NCBI GenBank assembly: GCA_947455195.1 | Contig: CANGMI010000003.1 | Span: 199,620 to 263,619, forward strand | DNA: 64,000 bases | Direction: 5' to 3' | Source of the DNA: Pseudomonadota bacterium | GTDB lineage: Bacteria; Pseudomonadota; Gammaproteobacteria; Burkholderiales; SG8-39 | In this document: in pieces, positions 17,372 to 25,772 of the stretch | Layout: every line of letters begins with the position of its first letter | Numbering within the stretch: position 1 is the first letter of the stretch | The notes under the pieces: model-generated | What the model was told of the DNA's origin: nothing | Seen by the model: the letters and a program-made list of their open reading frames with translations, nothing else | Database searches by the model: none | Translations under genes and position numbers: made by a program

Positions 17372-18573
17372 TGCGCGCCTCACGCATTCATCCGCTGGAA
17401 CGAAGCCATCGAGGTGGTACGGGCCCGCAACCCCTGACTGAGCGACAGCAGCCCGTCGCACGCTTGCGGCAGGGCCCAGGTCGTGTCGCGTGCAGAAGCG
17501 TTGATGACACGCGGAAGGTGCAACGACCACGCGGAGTTCGCACTGCAAGGACGCTGTTCCCATTGAGTTGCGGGGACATGCAGGGCTTCTCGCTGCTGGA
17601 GATCGTTGCGGTACTTGCGGTGATGTCATTGCTCTCTCTTGGCATTCTGGCCAGTCTCGGGAGCTATCTGGAGTTCTCGCAGCGCCAATCCACACGCGTT
17701 CGCCTCGAGCAGTTGCGAGACAGCCTGGAGCGATGCATGGCCGCGTTGCCCTACGAAATCTTCAGCGGTCCTGCCAACACACTGACGATCGCCGGACAGA
17801 CGGTGCAGGACACCGCTGGAAGCGCGGCAGGAAGGATGAGTTTCGCAAAGGAGCCGAGTGCCACACCGTGGCGTGCCATTCGCAACTGCTCATCGCCCTC
17901 GCTGGAAGCCCTCGCATCGGACGGGTTCAATCGCCCGTGGCTGCTGGGGGTATCGAACGACTTGTCTCTGGATGTCGTGGGTGCACGCATTCCGTACCGA
18001 GTGGCGGTCATCGTATCGGCAGGAGCCAATGGCCGCCTGGAATCGGTGTTCGATGCAACGACAGGGCAAATGACTCTGGGTGGTGACGATCTTGCCGAAG
18101 TGGTCGACGGCATCGCCACGATGCAGAACCTTCACGCCGAAGCCCGCCAGAAATCGGCCAAGGTGGCCAATGCCTATCGCGAGTACTTCACCACGCGCTA
18201 TCTCGCGTCGGCCGCACGAGCCTACGAGATCGACTACTTCGCCCGGTCGGACAGCAGCGGCGATCCGCGGTCCCCTCTCTGGGACGGCCCCTCGCCCGAG
18301 GGGCACGCCGGCGGTGTTGCTGGCAATACGGGGGGCGCGGCGGTACCGGCGACCGACCCGAACATCAGGCTCCTGGATGCACTCGGCCTCGCGCTCGCCG
18401 ACGTGACGCTTCGCCCGGGGTATCCGCTGCAGATCGACAACTCCTCGCCGGCCGTCAACAACCCCGACAACCCCGACCCCGCACGCACCCTGCCACCGTT
18501 CAGCGCCCGAGTCATCGCGCCACTGCCCGGCGGAGAAACGCTGATCACCACAGCAAGCGGAGTCCTCGACTGA
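17371..18573 (+). CDS. PilV-like large pilin with type III signal
   Basis: 400 residues from 17371. The mature pilin helix starts at GFSLLEIVAVLAVMSLLSL with Glu at +5, but only after about 70 Arg-rich leader residues, far longer than the usual 6-30. An internal ATG at 17578 (leader of three residues, MQG) or a TTG at 17563 would give short leaders. The ATG at 17371 sits in a TGATG coupling junction whose 19-bp context is identical to the junction at 11025. The large C-terminal region (GNTGGAAVPATDPNIRL onward) fits a PilV-type tip adhesin rather than a major pilin. No recombinase or shufflon repeats are present. Confidence 0.68.
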   Translation: MRASRIHPLERSHRGGTGPQPLTERQQPVARLRQGPGRVACRSVDDTRKVQRPRGVRTARTLFPLSCGDMQGFSLLEIVAVLAVMSLLSLGILASLGSYLEFSQRQSTRVRLEQLRDSLERCMAALPYEIFSGPANTLTIAGQTVQDTAGSAAGRMSFAKEPSATPWRAIRNCSSPSLEALASDGFNRPWLLGVSNDLSLDVVGARIPYRVAVIVSAGANGRLESVFDATTGQMTLGGDDLAEVVDGIATMQNLHAEARQKSAKVANAYREYFTTRYLASAARAYEIDYFARSDSSGDPRSPLWDGPSPEGHAGGVAGNTGGAAVPATDPNIRLLDALGLALADVTLRPGYPLQIDNSSPAVNNPDNPDPARTLPPFSARVIAPLPGGETLITTASGVLD

Positions 18574-18581
18574 CACCCGAC

Positions 18582-19727
18582 ATGACCACGAGGAGCCTGA
18601 TTCCCATGCGACCGACGACCCACTGCAGCCACATCGCTGAAGCATCGACTGTAGCCTCGCTTGCAGAAGCGTTCGGCAGTCCGGCATCACACGACCTGCC
18701 AGGACGCCACGCCGCGTCGAACAAACCGTGCAGCGACAAGAAACACCCACCCCTTTCCGCGACCGCCGTGCTCGTTGCGTGCCTGACCGCCGCGACAGTT
18801 TCAGCGCAGACGCTGCCTCGGGGTGGCGTACTCGCAGACATTCCGATCGACGCGGGATCCGCCCCACGCGTGCTCGAGAGGGGCGGATCGACGTTTCATG
18901 CAGATGACATCAACCCGTTCACCAACCAGACCATCGAAGCGGAACGGCTGAACCATTCAGTACAGACCGCCCGTCAGCGCACTCGCCTGCTCGAGCAGGA
19001 AGTCGCGGCAGAGCGACTTCGAGTAGAACTCCATCGGCTGCGTCTCGGGCAGTCAGGCAGCCCCATGTCACTGCCGGGCAGCGCGCCACAAGACGCGCGC
19101 AACCCCGGCGCATCCGGCCCCGTGACAGGACGTTCAGGGACACATTTGACCCATCCAGACCGACCGGAGGCACGATCCAGCCAGCGCGCCGCCGTGCAGT
19201 CCATCCGCTCTGGCCGAGACCGCTCGCCGCGGTCACCGGAGACTCCTGCACCGGGTGCTTCCATGGGTCTGGAGGTACACGGCGCCGGGGGACGACCGAC
19301 TACCGAGCTGTTGGGCGACAACCCGACGGTTCGATCAGCGGCAGGGCCAGGCCAGATGCTGGCACTACCGCGCGTGGTGGGAACCGCCGAGAGCGGCGGG
19401 CGTCGATACGCGCTGATCGACACCGGTCGTGACGTCGAGGTCATCGCCGAGGGAACGCAGCGGGGAACACTCCAGGTACAGCGTATCGCCGAGGGACGGG
19501 TCACCCTGAACGGAATAACGACCGCACCGGTCCTCGCGCAGGAGATCTGGCCGGCGCCAGCCCAGGTGTCGACGATCGGAGCGAGCCCCATGCCCGCCCG
19601 AATGATGAACCCGATCAACCCGTCTGAAGCCAGAGGTGCCGCGTGGGGCCGGGACGCGGGTGCAGCACACGGCGCGGGCACCCCCGTCATCACCGGTCTG
19701 GATGCCGGGCGGCGTCAGGAGCCATGA
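18582..19727 (+). CDS. PilP-like periplasmic protein with coiled-coil
   Basis: 381 residues. After an odd 60-residue polar start, a hydrophobic segment (SATAVLVACLTAATVSA) serves as signal or anchor. A coiled-coil stretch follows (NQTIEAERLNHSVQTARQR and on), then a Pro/Ser/Arg-rich linker. The C-terminal module is LPRVVGTAESGGRRYALI..VEVIAEGTQRGTLQVQRI. The coiled-coil, linker and small beta domain order resembles IncI PilP (TIGR03021) and GspC-like HR domains, which dock to the secretin. In IncI operons pilP sits before the ATPase; here it follows the pilins. The 3' end overlaps the next ATG (ATGATG at 19724). Confidence 0.55.
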   Translation: MTTRSLIPMRPTTHCSHIAEASTVASLAEAFGSPASHDLPGRHAASNKPCSDKKHPPLSATAVLVACLTAATVSAQTLPRGGVLADIPIDAGSAPRVLERGGSTFHADDINPFTNQTIEAERLNHSVQTARQRTRLLEQEVAAERLRVELHRLRLGQSGSPMSLPGSAPQDARNPGASGPVTGRSGTHLTHPDRPEARSSQRAAVQSIRSGRDRSPRSPETPAPGASMGLEVHGAGGRPTTELLGDNPTVRSAAGPGQMLALPRVVGTAESGGRRYALIDTGRDVEVIAEGTQRGTLQVQRIAEGRVTLNGITTAPVLAQEIWPAPAQVSTIGASPMPARMMNPINPSEARGAAWGRDAGAAHGAGTPVITGLDAGRRQEP

Positions 19728-21598
19728 TGGGTGGCATGTGCAGGTACCCTGCGTTCTGGTGGCTCCCGGTCATGGTCTGGGCTCTGGGCCTCGGATCGGC
19801 TTTCGGTGCTGGCGACGTCGTGGTCATCACGCAATCGGTTGATGCCCACCTCGCAAGCACGGTGAGCGCACGCCTGGGGCGAGGCCACGTCGTGGACGGA
19901 CAGATCCAGCTTGACGTGGGTGCACGGAACCTGACCGACCTGAGCCGGTTGCCCCTTCCAGCCATGACCGATTTCGGGGTCGGGCTGCCGGGCTCCACCG
20001 TCCTGTCGCGAGCGGCGCCTTTCCTGACGCAGCAAGCCGAGGTGTTTGCACGAAACCTCGAGACATGGATGCGAGCACGCGGTGCGGCGACTGCAGCGTA
20101 TGCGCTTCGACAAACGGTACGGGTTGCTGGCTCGACCTCGCCTCGCATCCTGTCCTGGCAACTCCTTCTCGAGGGCGGGGGACGGATTCGGTACTCTGCC
20201 CCATCGCTGAACGATCCAGCGGGGGCATCGCTCGAAATACGGTACACGCCACTGCGGCTGCAGAGTGGGCTGCCACAGGACTGGGCCTTGCCGGATGCGG
20301 GTGTGCTGCGCTGGCGAAGGCTCGACAACCGCCTCGAGCCGATCTCGGGCTGGACTGCCATCGACACGCAAGGGGCTTACGACGAACCCGTGACCCGTGA
20401 GCGCGCCGTTGCTGATCCGGACGCCGGTCTGAATTGTCTTGCCAACCGTCGCCGTACTGGCGCATGCGCGGCATCGATCCCTGATGTGCAGGACCTGCTC
20501 GACCTGACTGGGACTACGGCGGCTCTGGTCAGTTACCTGCGCGCACTCAGTCCCCTCTACGACACCACCATCGCAGCCGACGGCAGCATGTCCCAGGTCG
20601 CACGCAGCGCGATCGAGATCAAGGTGCGCGAATGGCAGATGTCGGACTGCGCTGGGGGGCGCTATCGAAACGCAGGCACCTTCGGCATGGAACTGGCTGC
20701 CCGCACAGACCGCTACCGCGTGGATCTCGGTGGCGAGGCGCGCCTTCTGCGAACGATCATTGAAGCACGTATGTCACCGACTGCCGACTTCGACCGATCG
20801 AAGAGCGCGGTGAGCGGTGTGTCTGCTGCGGCACTCGCCAACTGGCTGGTTGATCCCGACAACCCGGAAGGCCCCTTGCTGCCTTTGGCAAGTCTGCCAG
20901 GCGTCCTCAGCGCAGCTCCCATCACGGTGAGCAGTACAACCCCGGAAAGCTTCTTGCATGCCGATCTGTATCACGGCTGGTGTGGTCGGGCAGTTTCACT
21001 GCGCGCCAGTTGCCGGCCCGACGGGTCGGTGGCGTTCGTGGTCGGCGGCGGTTCGGGCGTCGCCCACTGCGCACCCGACGAAACCCTGTTCGATACCCTC
21101 GAGTGGGTCCTGCAGCCTGGGGTGCCGCTTCCCGGGCAGATCTATCCGGGAGGCGATCGGGTGCCACCGCTCGTCTGGTCATGGGATGGTGCCGGCCGCG
21201 TGATCTTCAGCCACATCAACGAGAGCCTCCGGTCAGGCGACGGCTATCTGCCCGGTTTGCAGCCGTTTGCAGCCGTCGCCTTCTTTTCAGGCTTCGGGGT
21301 CAACACACGCCGCAACTTTCCTTCTGGCGGACCGGTGTCGTTCTGGTTCGAAGGGTTTCAATGTCCCTCGAACAGCCGGCCCGCGGGCACCTTCGCCACG
21401 ATCAGCCCCAGACCGGCCGACATCGGCACGACGTGTCTCCTGGCTGACGAGTCTGCCGGCCCCATCACGGCCTGTGAGGTCACGGGTGAGAGCGAGCGCT
21501 GCAACAACTACCGCCCTGTGGAGCCCGCCTGGACGCCGAGCCAGCAGTGGCCTTGGCGAGCCTGCGACAGCACCTGCACGATCGGCGCCAACGAATGA
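19724..21598 (+). CDS. Exported Cys-containing protein of unknown function
   Basis: 624 residues, family not recognised. Signal peptide: FWWLPVMVWALGLGSAFGAG. The chain is beta-rich, with Trp, Gly and Thr spread throughout and cysteines clustered in the middle (LNCLANRRRTGACAA) and at the C-terminus (RACDSTCTIG). It could be a surface adhesin, a secreted substrate of the machine or an assembly factor. The start at 19724 is preceded by AGGAG at 19717-19721, which is close but usable, and overlaps the PilP-like stop. Its stop overlaps the next ATG at 21595. The tight coupling shows that it belongs to the operon. Confidence 0.7.
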   Translation: MMGGMCRYPAFWWLPVMVWALGLGSAFGAGDVVVITQSVDAHLASTVSARLGRGHVVDGQIQLDVGARNLTDLSRLPLPAMTDFGVGLPGSTVLSRAAPFLTQQAEVFARNLETWMRARGAATAAYALRQTVRVAGSTSPRILSWQLLLEGGGRIRYSAPSLNDPAGASLEIRYTPLRLQSGLPQDWALPDAGVLRWRRLDNRLEPISGWTAIDTQGAYDEPVTRERAVADPDAGLNCLANRRRTGACAASIPDVQDLLDLTGTTAALVSYLRALSPLYDTTIAADGSMSQVARSAIEIKVREWQMSDCAGGRYRNAGTFGMELAARTDRYRVDLGGEARLLRTIIEARMSPTADFDRSKSAVSGVSAAALANWLVDPDNPEGPLLPLASLPGVLSAAPITVSSTTPESFLHADLYHGWCGRAVSLRASCRPDGSVAFVVGGGSGVAHCAPDETLFDTLEWVLQPGVPLPGQIYPGGDRVPPLVWSWDGAGRVIFSHINESLRSGDGYLPGLQPFAAVAFFSGFGVNTRRNFPSGGPVSFWFEGFQCPSNSRPAGTFATISPRPADIGTTCLLADESAGPITACEVTGESERCNNYRPVEPAWTPSQQWPWRACDSTCTIGANE

Positions 21599-23172
21599 AT
21601 CAATCATCCCGATCCCGCAGTGGCGCACCATACACGGGCATGCGCTCCCTCGGCTTGCGTGTCACGACCATGCTCCTTGCAGGGGTTCTCCTGCCCTGCT
21701 CGGTCAGTCACGCCAACCGATGGATGCCCCTGCGCAACGAGACGGGCGAGTTCGTCGTGCCGCGCCTTGCTTTCGTCGATGTGGCAAGCATGCGGCCCGG
21801 CACCCGCACGGCCATCGATCTGCGTTCGCTGGGCGATGAGCGCTGGATCAGCAACAGCCAACCCGAGGCTGGCATGCTCGGACTCGACAGCAGCCAGTTT
21901 GCGAGCAGTATCCGGCATCTGCGCGCCTCCCAATCCCTCGTTGTGGGACGCTACGCCCCGCAGACCGCCGAATTGCGCATCGAGATCCTGCGCGTCGAGC
22001 GGCGGCGTGATGGCCTCGTATACGTCTCGGTCGCCGACTTCACCCCGCACCACGGCGAACGCTGGCGTGCCTATGGACAATATCGATCTGTGACCGAGCG
22101 CGCTCGGGGTATGCCAGGCTACAACCCGTTCGACGTCCATCGCGGACCGCCCGAAGACCCCCTCTTTCATCAGGTGAGTGCCGCTGCCAGCCAGGTTGCC
22201 ATGGGACAGGCGATGCGCCTGGCCGGTGCCATCAGTGGTTGGCTTGCGGTGATCGATCACCGTTTCGTAGCCCGCTCGCAGACCAGCGGCGGACTCTTCC
22301 GGCGAACCGTCCACTGGACGATCGACGGTCTGGTCAAGCCTCGCTGGCTGCTGCTCACGCCCTTGTCAATGGCCTCTCTCGGCGCCACAGGCGCACTTAC
22401 CTGCGCCTCGCCCGAACATGTCACAAGCGTCGTGCGGGAAGGCGCGGTATCGACCGACTGCGACGACCCTGCACACCGGGTAAGTTCGGGTGTCTGGGCT
22501 GCCGAATGGGCAGGTGGAAACCTTCCTGCCATCGAGCAGGCATTGACCCATGCCGAAGGTTCGAGCAGCGGCCTCACGCTGCTCGCGGATGCCCTCATCG
22601 TCGGCGCCGTGGTGTTCGCCGCTTCGGCGACCGCCAGTCGCCTGCCGGGAAGCGCGGCGGGCGATACCGCGACCCGAGTCAGTCTCGTCGGCGACCCCGG
22701 GCTCGGCGGGGAGGCAACCCGAGCCGCTTCAGCCGCTGCATCAGCGGCCGGACTCATCGGCTCCGGTGCTGCCCTCCTGTCGGGCGAAGCCGTCCTCGGC
22801 CGCGACATCACTCGTGCTTTCGCCGGCCTGATCGACGCTGGCGTGGGCACGCCGATGGCTGCCCCCGATGCCTACGCTGCACAGCTTTTTGGCGCCATCA
22901 GTGCGTCAATCGTCCGTGCGCCACTGGACGCCAGTCTGAGCGGCATTGCGCGATTCGCGACGGGCGCCTGCGACGCTGCCCTCACCGGTGCCGCATGCCA
23001 GGCCTCGGGGCTTGACCCTGGCAGTGCGCCACGCCCCGACAGCGGCGTGACACCGGTCGACCCATCGGTGCTCCACGAGGCCGGCCGCGACTGCGCCTTG
23101 CTGGGCCTCACGGGCAGACCGTGGCGGACCTGCACCGCCCCAAGCCCCCAGGGGGTATTGGACGGCAATTGA
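21595..23172 (+). CDS. Exported protein with Gly/Ala-rich hydrophobic region, unknown function
   Basis: 525 residues, not recognised. Signal peptide around residues 17-40 (LGLRVTTMLLAGVLLPCSVSHA). Residues 40-180 look like a folded globular domain (VVGRYAPQTAELRIEILRVE). Residues about 240-480 contain several Ala/Gly-rich hydrophobic stretches (LLADALIVGAVVFAASATA, ASAAASAAGLIGSGAALLSG) that may insert in a membrane. Three conserved-looking cysteine pairs appear near the end. It is the last gene of the locus and overlaps the previous stop by 4 bp. The mixture of globular domain and hydrophobic repeats is reminiscent of secreted membrane-active proteins, but that is speculation. Confidence 0.68.
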   Translation: MNQSSRSRSGAPYTGMRSLGLRVTTMLLAGVLLPCSVSHANRWMPLRNETGEFVVPRLAFVDVASMRPGTRTAIDLRSLGDERWISNSQPEAGMLGLDSSQFASSIRHLRASQSLVVGRYAPQTAELRIEILRVERRRDGLVYVSVADFTPHHGERWRAYGQYRSVTERARGMPGYNPFDVHRGPPEDPLFHQVSAAASQVAMGQAMRLAGAISGWLAVIDHRFVARSQTSGGLFRRTVHWTIDGLVKPRWLLLTPLSMASLGATGALTCASPEHVTSVVREGAVSTDCDDPAHRVSSGVWAAEWAGGNLPAIEQALTHAEGSSSGLTLLADALIVGAVVFAASATASRLPGSAAGDTATRVSLVGDPGLGGEATRAASAAASAAGLIGSGAALLSGEAVLGRDITRAFAGLIDAGVGTPMAAPDAYAAQLFGAISASIVRAPLDASLSGIARFATGACDAALTGAACQASGLDPGSAPRPDSGVTPVDPSVLHEAGRDCALLGLTGRPWRTCTAPSPQGVLDGN

Positions 23173-23360
23173 TGAGGTCGGCGCGATCAGTGGGTCACCC
23201 GGGTCACTGGGTCGCCATGACCCACGCCCCCTCCCCACGCGCGCCCCGATCGGCTACCCTCGCCCTTCAGGCGCGGGAACCCCGGGGCCGAGACACCCCC
23301 TCCAACGCGCGGTTCAGCGCGCCCCCCCCGGGCGCACCCCTTGCATTCAGGATCACAGCC
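23173..23360. other. GC-rich intergenic region with hairpins
   Basis: The 188-bp gap after the pilus-like locus contains a 6-bp inverted repeat (TGGGTC / GACCCA around GCCAT, about 23208-23224), three nearby GGGTCAC-like repeats and a GCGCG / CGCGC hairpin. These may end transcription of the long operon. AGGA at 23349-23352 is the ribosome-binding site for the next gene. No promoter is recognised. Confidence 0.35.
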
Positions 23361-25772
23361 ATGAGTTCACACCTCCATCCCGTCGAATCCGGGGGCATCG
23401 GCGCCCCGGTACTGCGCCGCGAAGACCCGCGCCTGCTGCGTGGCGAAGGCCGTTACACCCACGACATGACGCTGGCGGGTGAAGCCCACATGGCCATGGT
23501 GCGCTCGCCCCATGCCCATGCCCGCATCGTCTCGATCGACACCACGGCAGCCCGGGCCATGCCGGGTGTCATCGCCGTGCTCACCGCAGCCGATCTCGAG
23601 GCGGCCGGACTGAAGCCGGTCACCTGCTATGCCTCGATCAACGGCACGGTCGATCTGCCGCTGTCCAACACCGACGGCTCGCCGCGCCGGGTCACGCCCA
23701 TTCCGCTCCTCGCGAGCGACCGTGCCCGATTTGCCGGCGACGGCGTGGTGGCTGTCATTGCCGAAACGGCAGCGCTCGCCCACGATGCCACCGAGGCCGT
23801 CGTCATCGAATGGGACGCCCTGCCCGCCGTCACCATGGCCCGCGCCGCGCTCGAGCCCGACGCACCCCGGGTGTGGGATGCCATCCCGGCCAACTGCTGC
23901 GTCGATGCGCACTTTGGCGATGCCGCAGCCACCGACGCCGCGTTCGCGCACGCCGCCCACGTCACGCGCCTGAAGACCTGGGTGCACCGGGTCACCGGGG
24001 TCATGATGGAAACCCGCGCCGCCCTGGCCAGCCACGATGCTGCCAGCGGGCTCACCACCGTGTGGTGTGGCGGTGACAACTCGGTGCGTCTCAAGAGCGA
24101 CATCGCCGCGTCGCTCGGCGTCGAGAAAGACGCAGTGCGCGTGCTCGCCGCCGATGTCGGGGGCAATTACGGCACCCGCAACTGGTGCTACCCCGAATAC
24201 ATCATCGTGGCCTGGGCATCGCGCCATCTGGGGCGTCCCGTGACCTGGCGCGCGAGCCGCAGCGAGTCGATCCTCTCCGACTATCAGGGGCGCGATCTCG
24301 ACACCGACGCCGAACTGGCGCTCGATGCCAACGGGCACTTTCTCGCCCTGCGCGCCACGCTGCGCAGCAATGTCGGGGCGTACACGATTGCCTTCGTGCC
24401 GATCAACAAGTCGGGCGAACTTCTCACCACCGTGTACGACTTTCCGGTGGCCTCGGTACGGTGCCTCGCCGTCACCACCCATACGGCACCCACCGCACCC
24501 TATCGCAGCGCCGGCCGCCCCGAAGCCATGTTCATCATGGAGCGGCTCATCGACATCGCATCGCGCGAAACCGGCATCGACCGCATCGAGTTGCGCCGCC
24601 GAAACCTGGTGAAGCCCGAAGCCATGCCCTATCGCACCACGCTCGGACTGCTCTACGACTCGGGCGACTACCCGCAGGCGATGGACCGGGTACTGGCGCT
24701 GGCCGACTGGTCGGGTTTTTCCGCACGCCGGGCCGCATCGGCCTCACGGGGCAAGTGGCGCGGCCTGGGGTTTGCCAACTACATCGAACTCACCAGCGGC
24801 AACCCCATCGAGCGTTCCGACATCACGGTGCGCGCCTCGGGCGATGGCGACGACTCGAGCGGCAGCGTCGATGTCGTGATCGGCACCACCCCGACTGGCC
24901 AGGGCCACGAGACGAGCTTTACCCAGTGCGTGGCGAGCTGGTTCGGGATCCCCCAGGGCGACATCCGGCTCATCACCGGCGACACTACCATCGTGCGTGA
25001 AGGCGGCGGGTCACACTCGGCGCGCTCGATGCGCATGGCCGGCATTGCCATGGGCCATGCAAGCGACAAGATCATTGCGCGCGGCCGGCTCATCGCCGCC
25101 CATGTGCTCGAGGCTGCGGGGGCGGACATCGAATTTGGCAATGGCGAATTTCGCCTCGCCGGCACCGATCGGGCGGTAAGCCTGTACGCGGTCGCCCGCG
25201 CCGCCGAGACACGCCCCGATCTGCCCGCCGATCTGCGCGGGCCACTGGCGGCAACCCATGTGCACAAGATGGCCGAGCCCGGCTATCCCTACGGCGCCCA
25301 GGTGTGCGAAGTCGAGATCGACCCCGACACCGGTGTGGTGCAGATCGTGGCGCTCTCGGCGGTCGACGACGTGGGCCGCGCCATCAACCCCATCATCCTG
25401 CATGGCCAGACCCATGGCGGCTTCGTGCAGGGCGCCACCCAGGCGCTCTTCGAGAAGGCACATTACGACCCCGCGAGCGGTCAGATGGTCTCGGCCTCGC
25501 TCATGGACTACGCCATGGGGCGCGCCGACGACTTTCCCTCGTTTGCGGTCGAACTGATGGAAATTCTCACACCCACCAATCCGCTGGGAGTACGCGGCGG
25601 AGGCGAAGGCGGCACCACACCGGCGCTGGCCGTGGTCATCAACGCCATCGTCGATGCGCTGGCCCCTCTGGGCGTACAGCACATCGAGATGCCGGCGACG
25701 GCCGATCGTATCTGGCGCGCCATCGCCTCGGCGCGGGCACTGCCAGGGCTCATGCTCGGACAGTCGCAATGA
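23361..25772 (+). CDS. Xanthine dehydrogenase-family molybdopterin-binding large subunit (CoxL-like)
   Basis: 803 residues. The aldehyde-oxidase/xanthine-dehydrogenase N-domain begins GAPVLRREDPRLLRGEGRYT. The molybdopterin-binding domain shows APYRSAGRPEAMFIMERLID, GTTPTGQGHETSFTQ and, near residues 743-752, GVRGGGEGGT with the catalytic Glu of the family. Such subunits hydroxylate carbon next to N or a carbonyl, or oxidise aldehydes or CO, with electrons passed through FeS and FAD subunits. No small (2Fe-2S) or medium (FAD) subunit gene lies next to it, so it is an orphan. AYXCSFR, the CO-dehydrogenase-specific loop, is absent, so CO oxidation is not implied. Its stop overlaps the galE start. 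Confidence 0.92.
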   Translation: MSSHLHPVESGGIGAPVLRREDPRLLRGEGRYTHDMTLAGEAHMAMVRSPHAHARIVSIDTTAARAMPGVIAVLTAADLEAAGLKPVTCYASINGTVDLPLSNTDGSPRRVTPIPLLASDRARFAGDGVVAVIAETAALAHDATEAVVIEWDALPAVTMARAALEPDAPRVWDAIPANCCVDAHFGDAAATDAAFAHAAHVTRLKTWVHRVTGVMMETRAALASHDAASGLTTVWCGGDNSVRLKSDIAASLGVEKDAVRVLAADVGGNYGTRNWCYPEYIIVAWASRHLGRPVTWRASRSESILSDYQGRDLDTDAELALDANGHFLALRATLRSNVGAYTIAFVPINKSGELLTTVYDFPVASVRCLAVTTHTAPTAPYRSAGRPEAMFIMERLIDIASRETGIDRIELRRRNLVKPEAMPYRTTLGLLYDSGDYPQAMDRVLALADWSGFSARRAASASRGKWRGLGFANYIELTSGNPIERSDITVRASGDGDDSSGSVDVVIGTTPTGQGHETSFTQCVASWFGIPQGDIRLITGDTTIVREGGGSHSARSMRMAGIAMGHASDKIIARGRLIAAHVLEAAGADIEFGNGEFRLAGTDRAVSLYAVARAAETRPDLPADLRGPLAATHVHKMAEPGYPYGAQVCEVEIDPDTGVVQIVALSAVDDVGRAINPIILHGQTHGGFVQGATQALFEKAHYDPASGQMVSASLMDYAMGRADDFPSFAVELMEILTPTNPLGVRGGGEGGTTPALAVVINAIVDALAPLGVQHIEMPATADRIWRAIASARALPGLMLGQSQ

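Noticed and set aside
17364-18573. A shufflon at the end of the PilV-like gene
   Set aside because: No recombinase gene and no inverted 19-bp shufflon repeats were seen; the downstream gene is a different PilP-like protein.
23361-25772. Carbon monoxide dehydrogenase
   Set aside because: The AYXCSFR loop of true CoxL is missing and there are no coxS or coxM genes.
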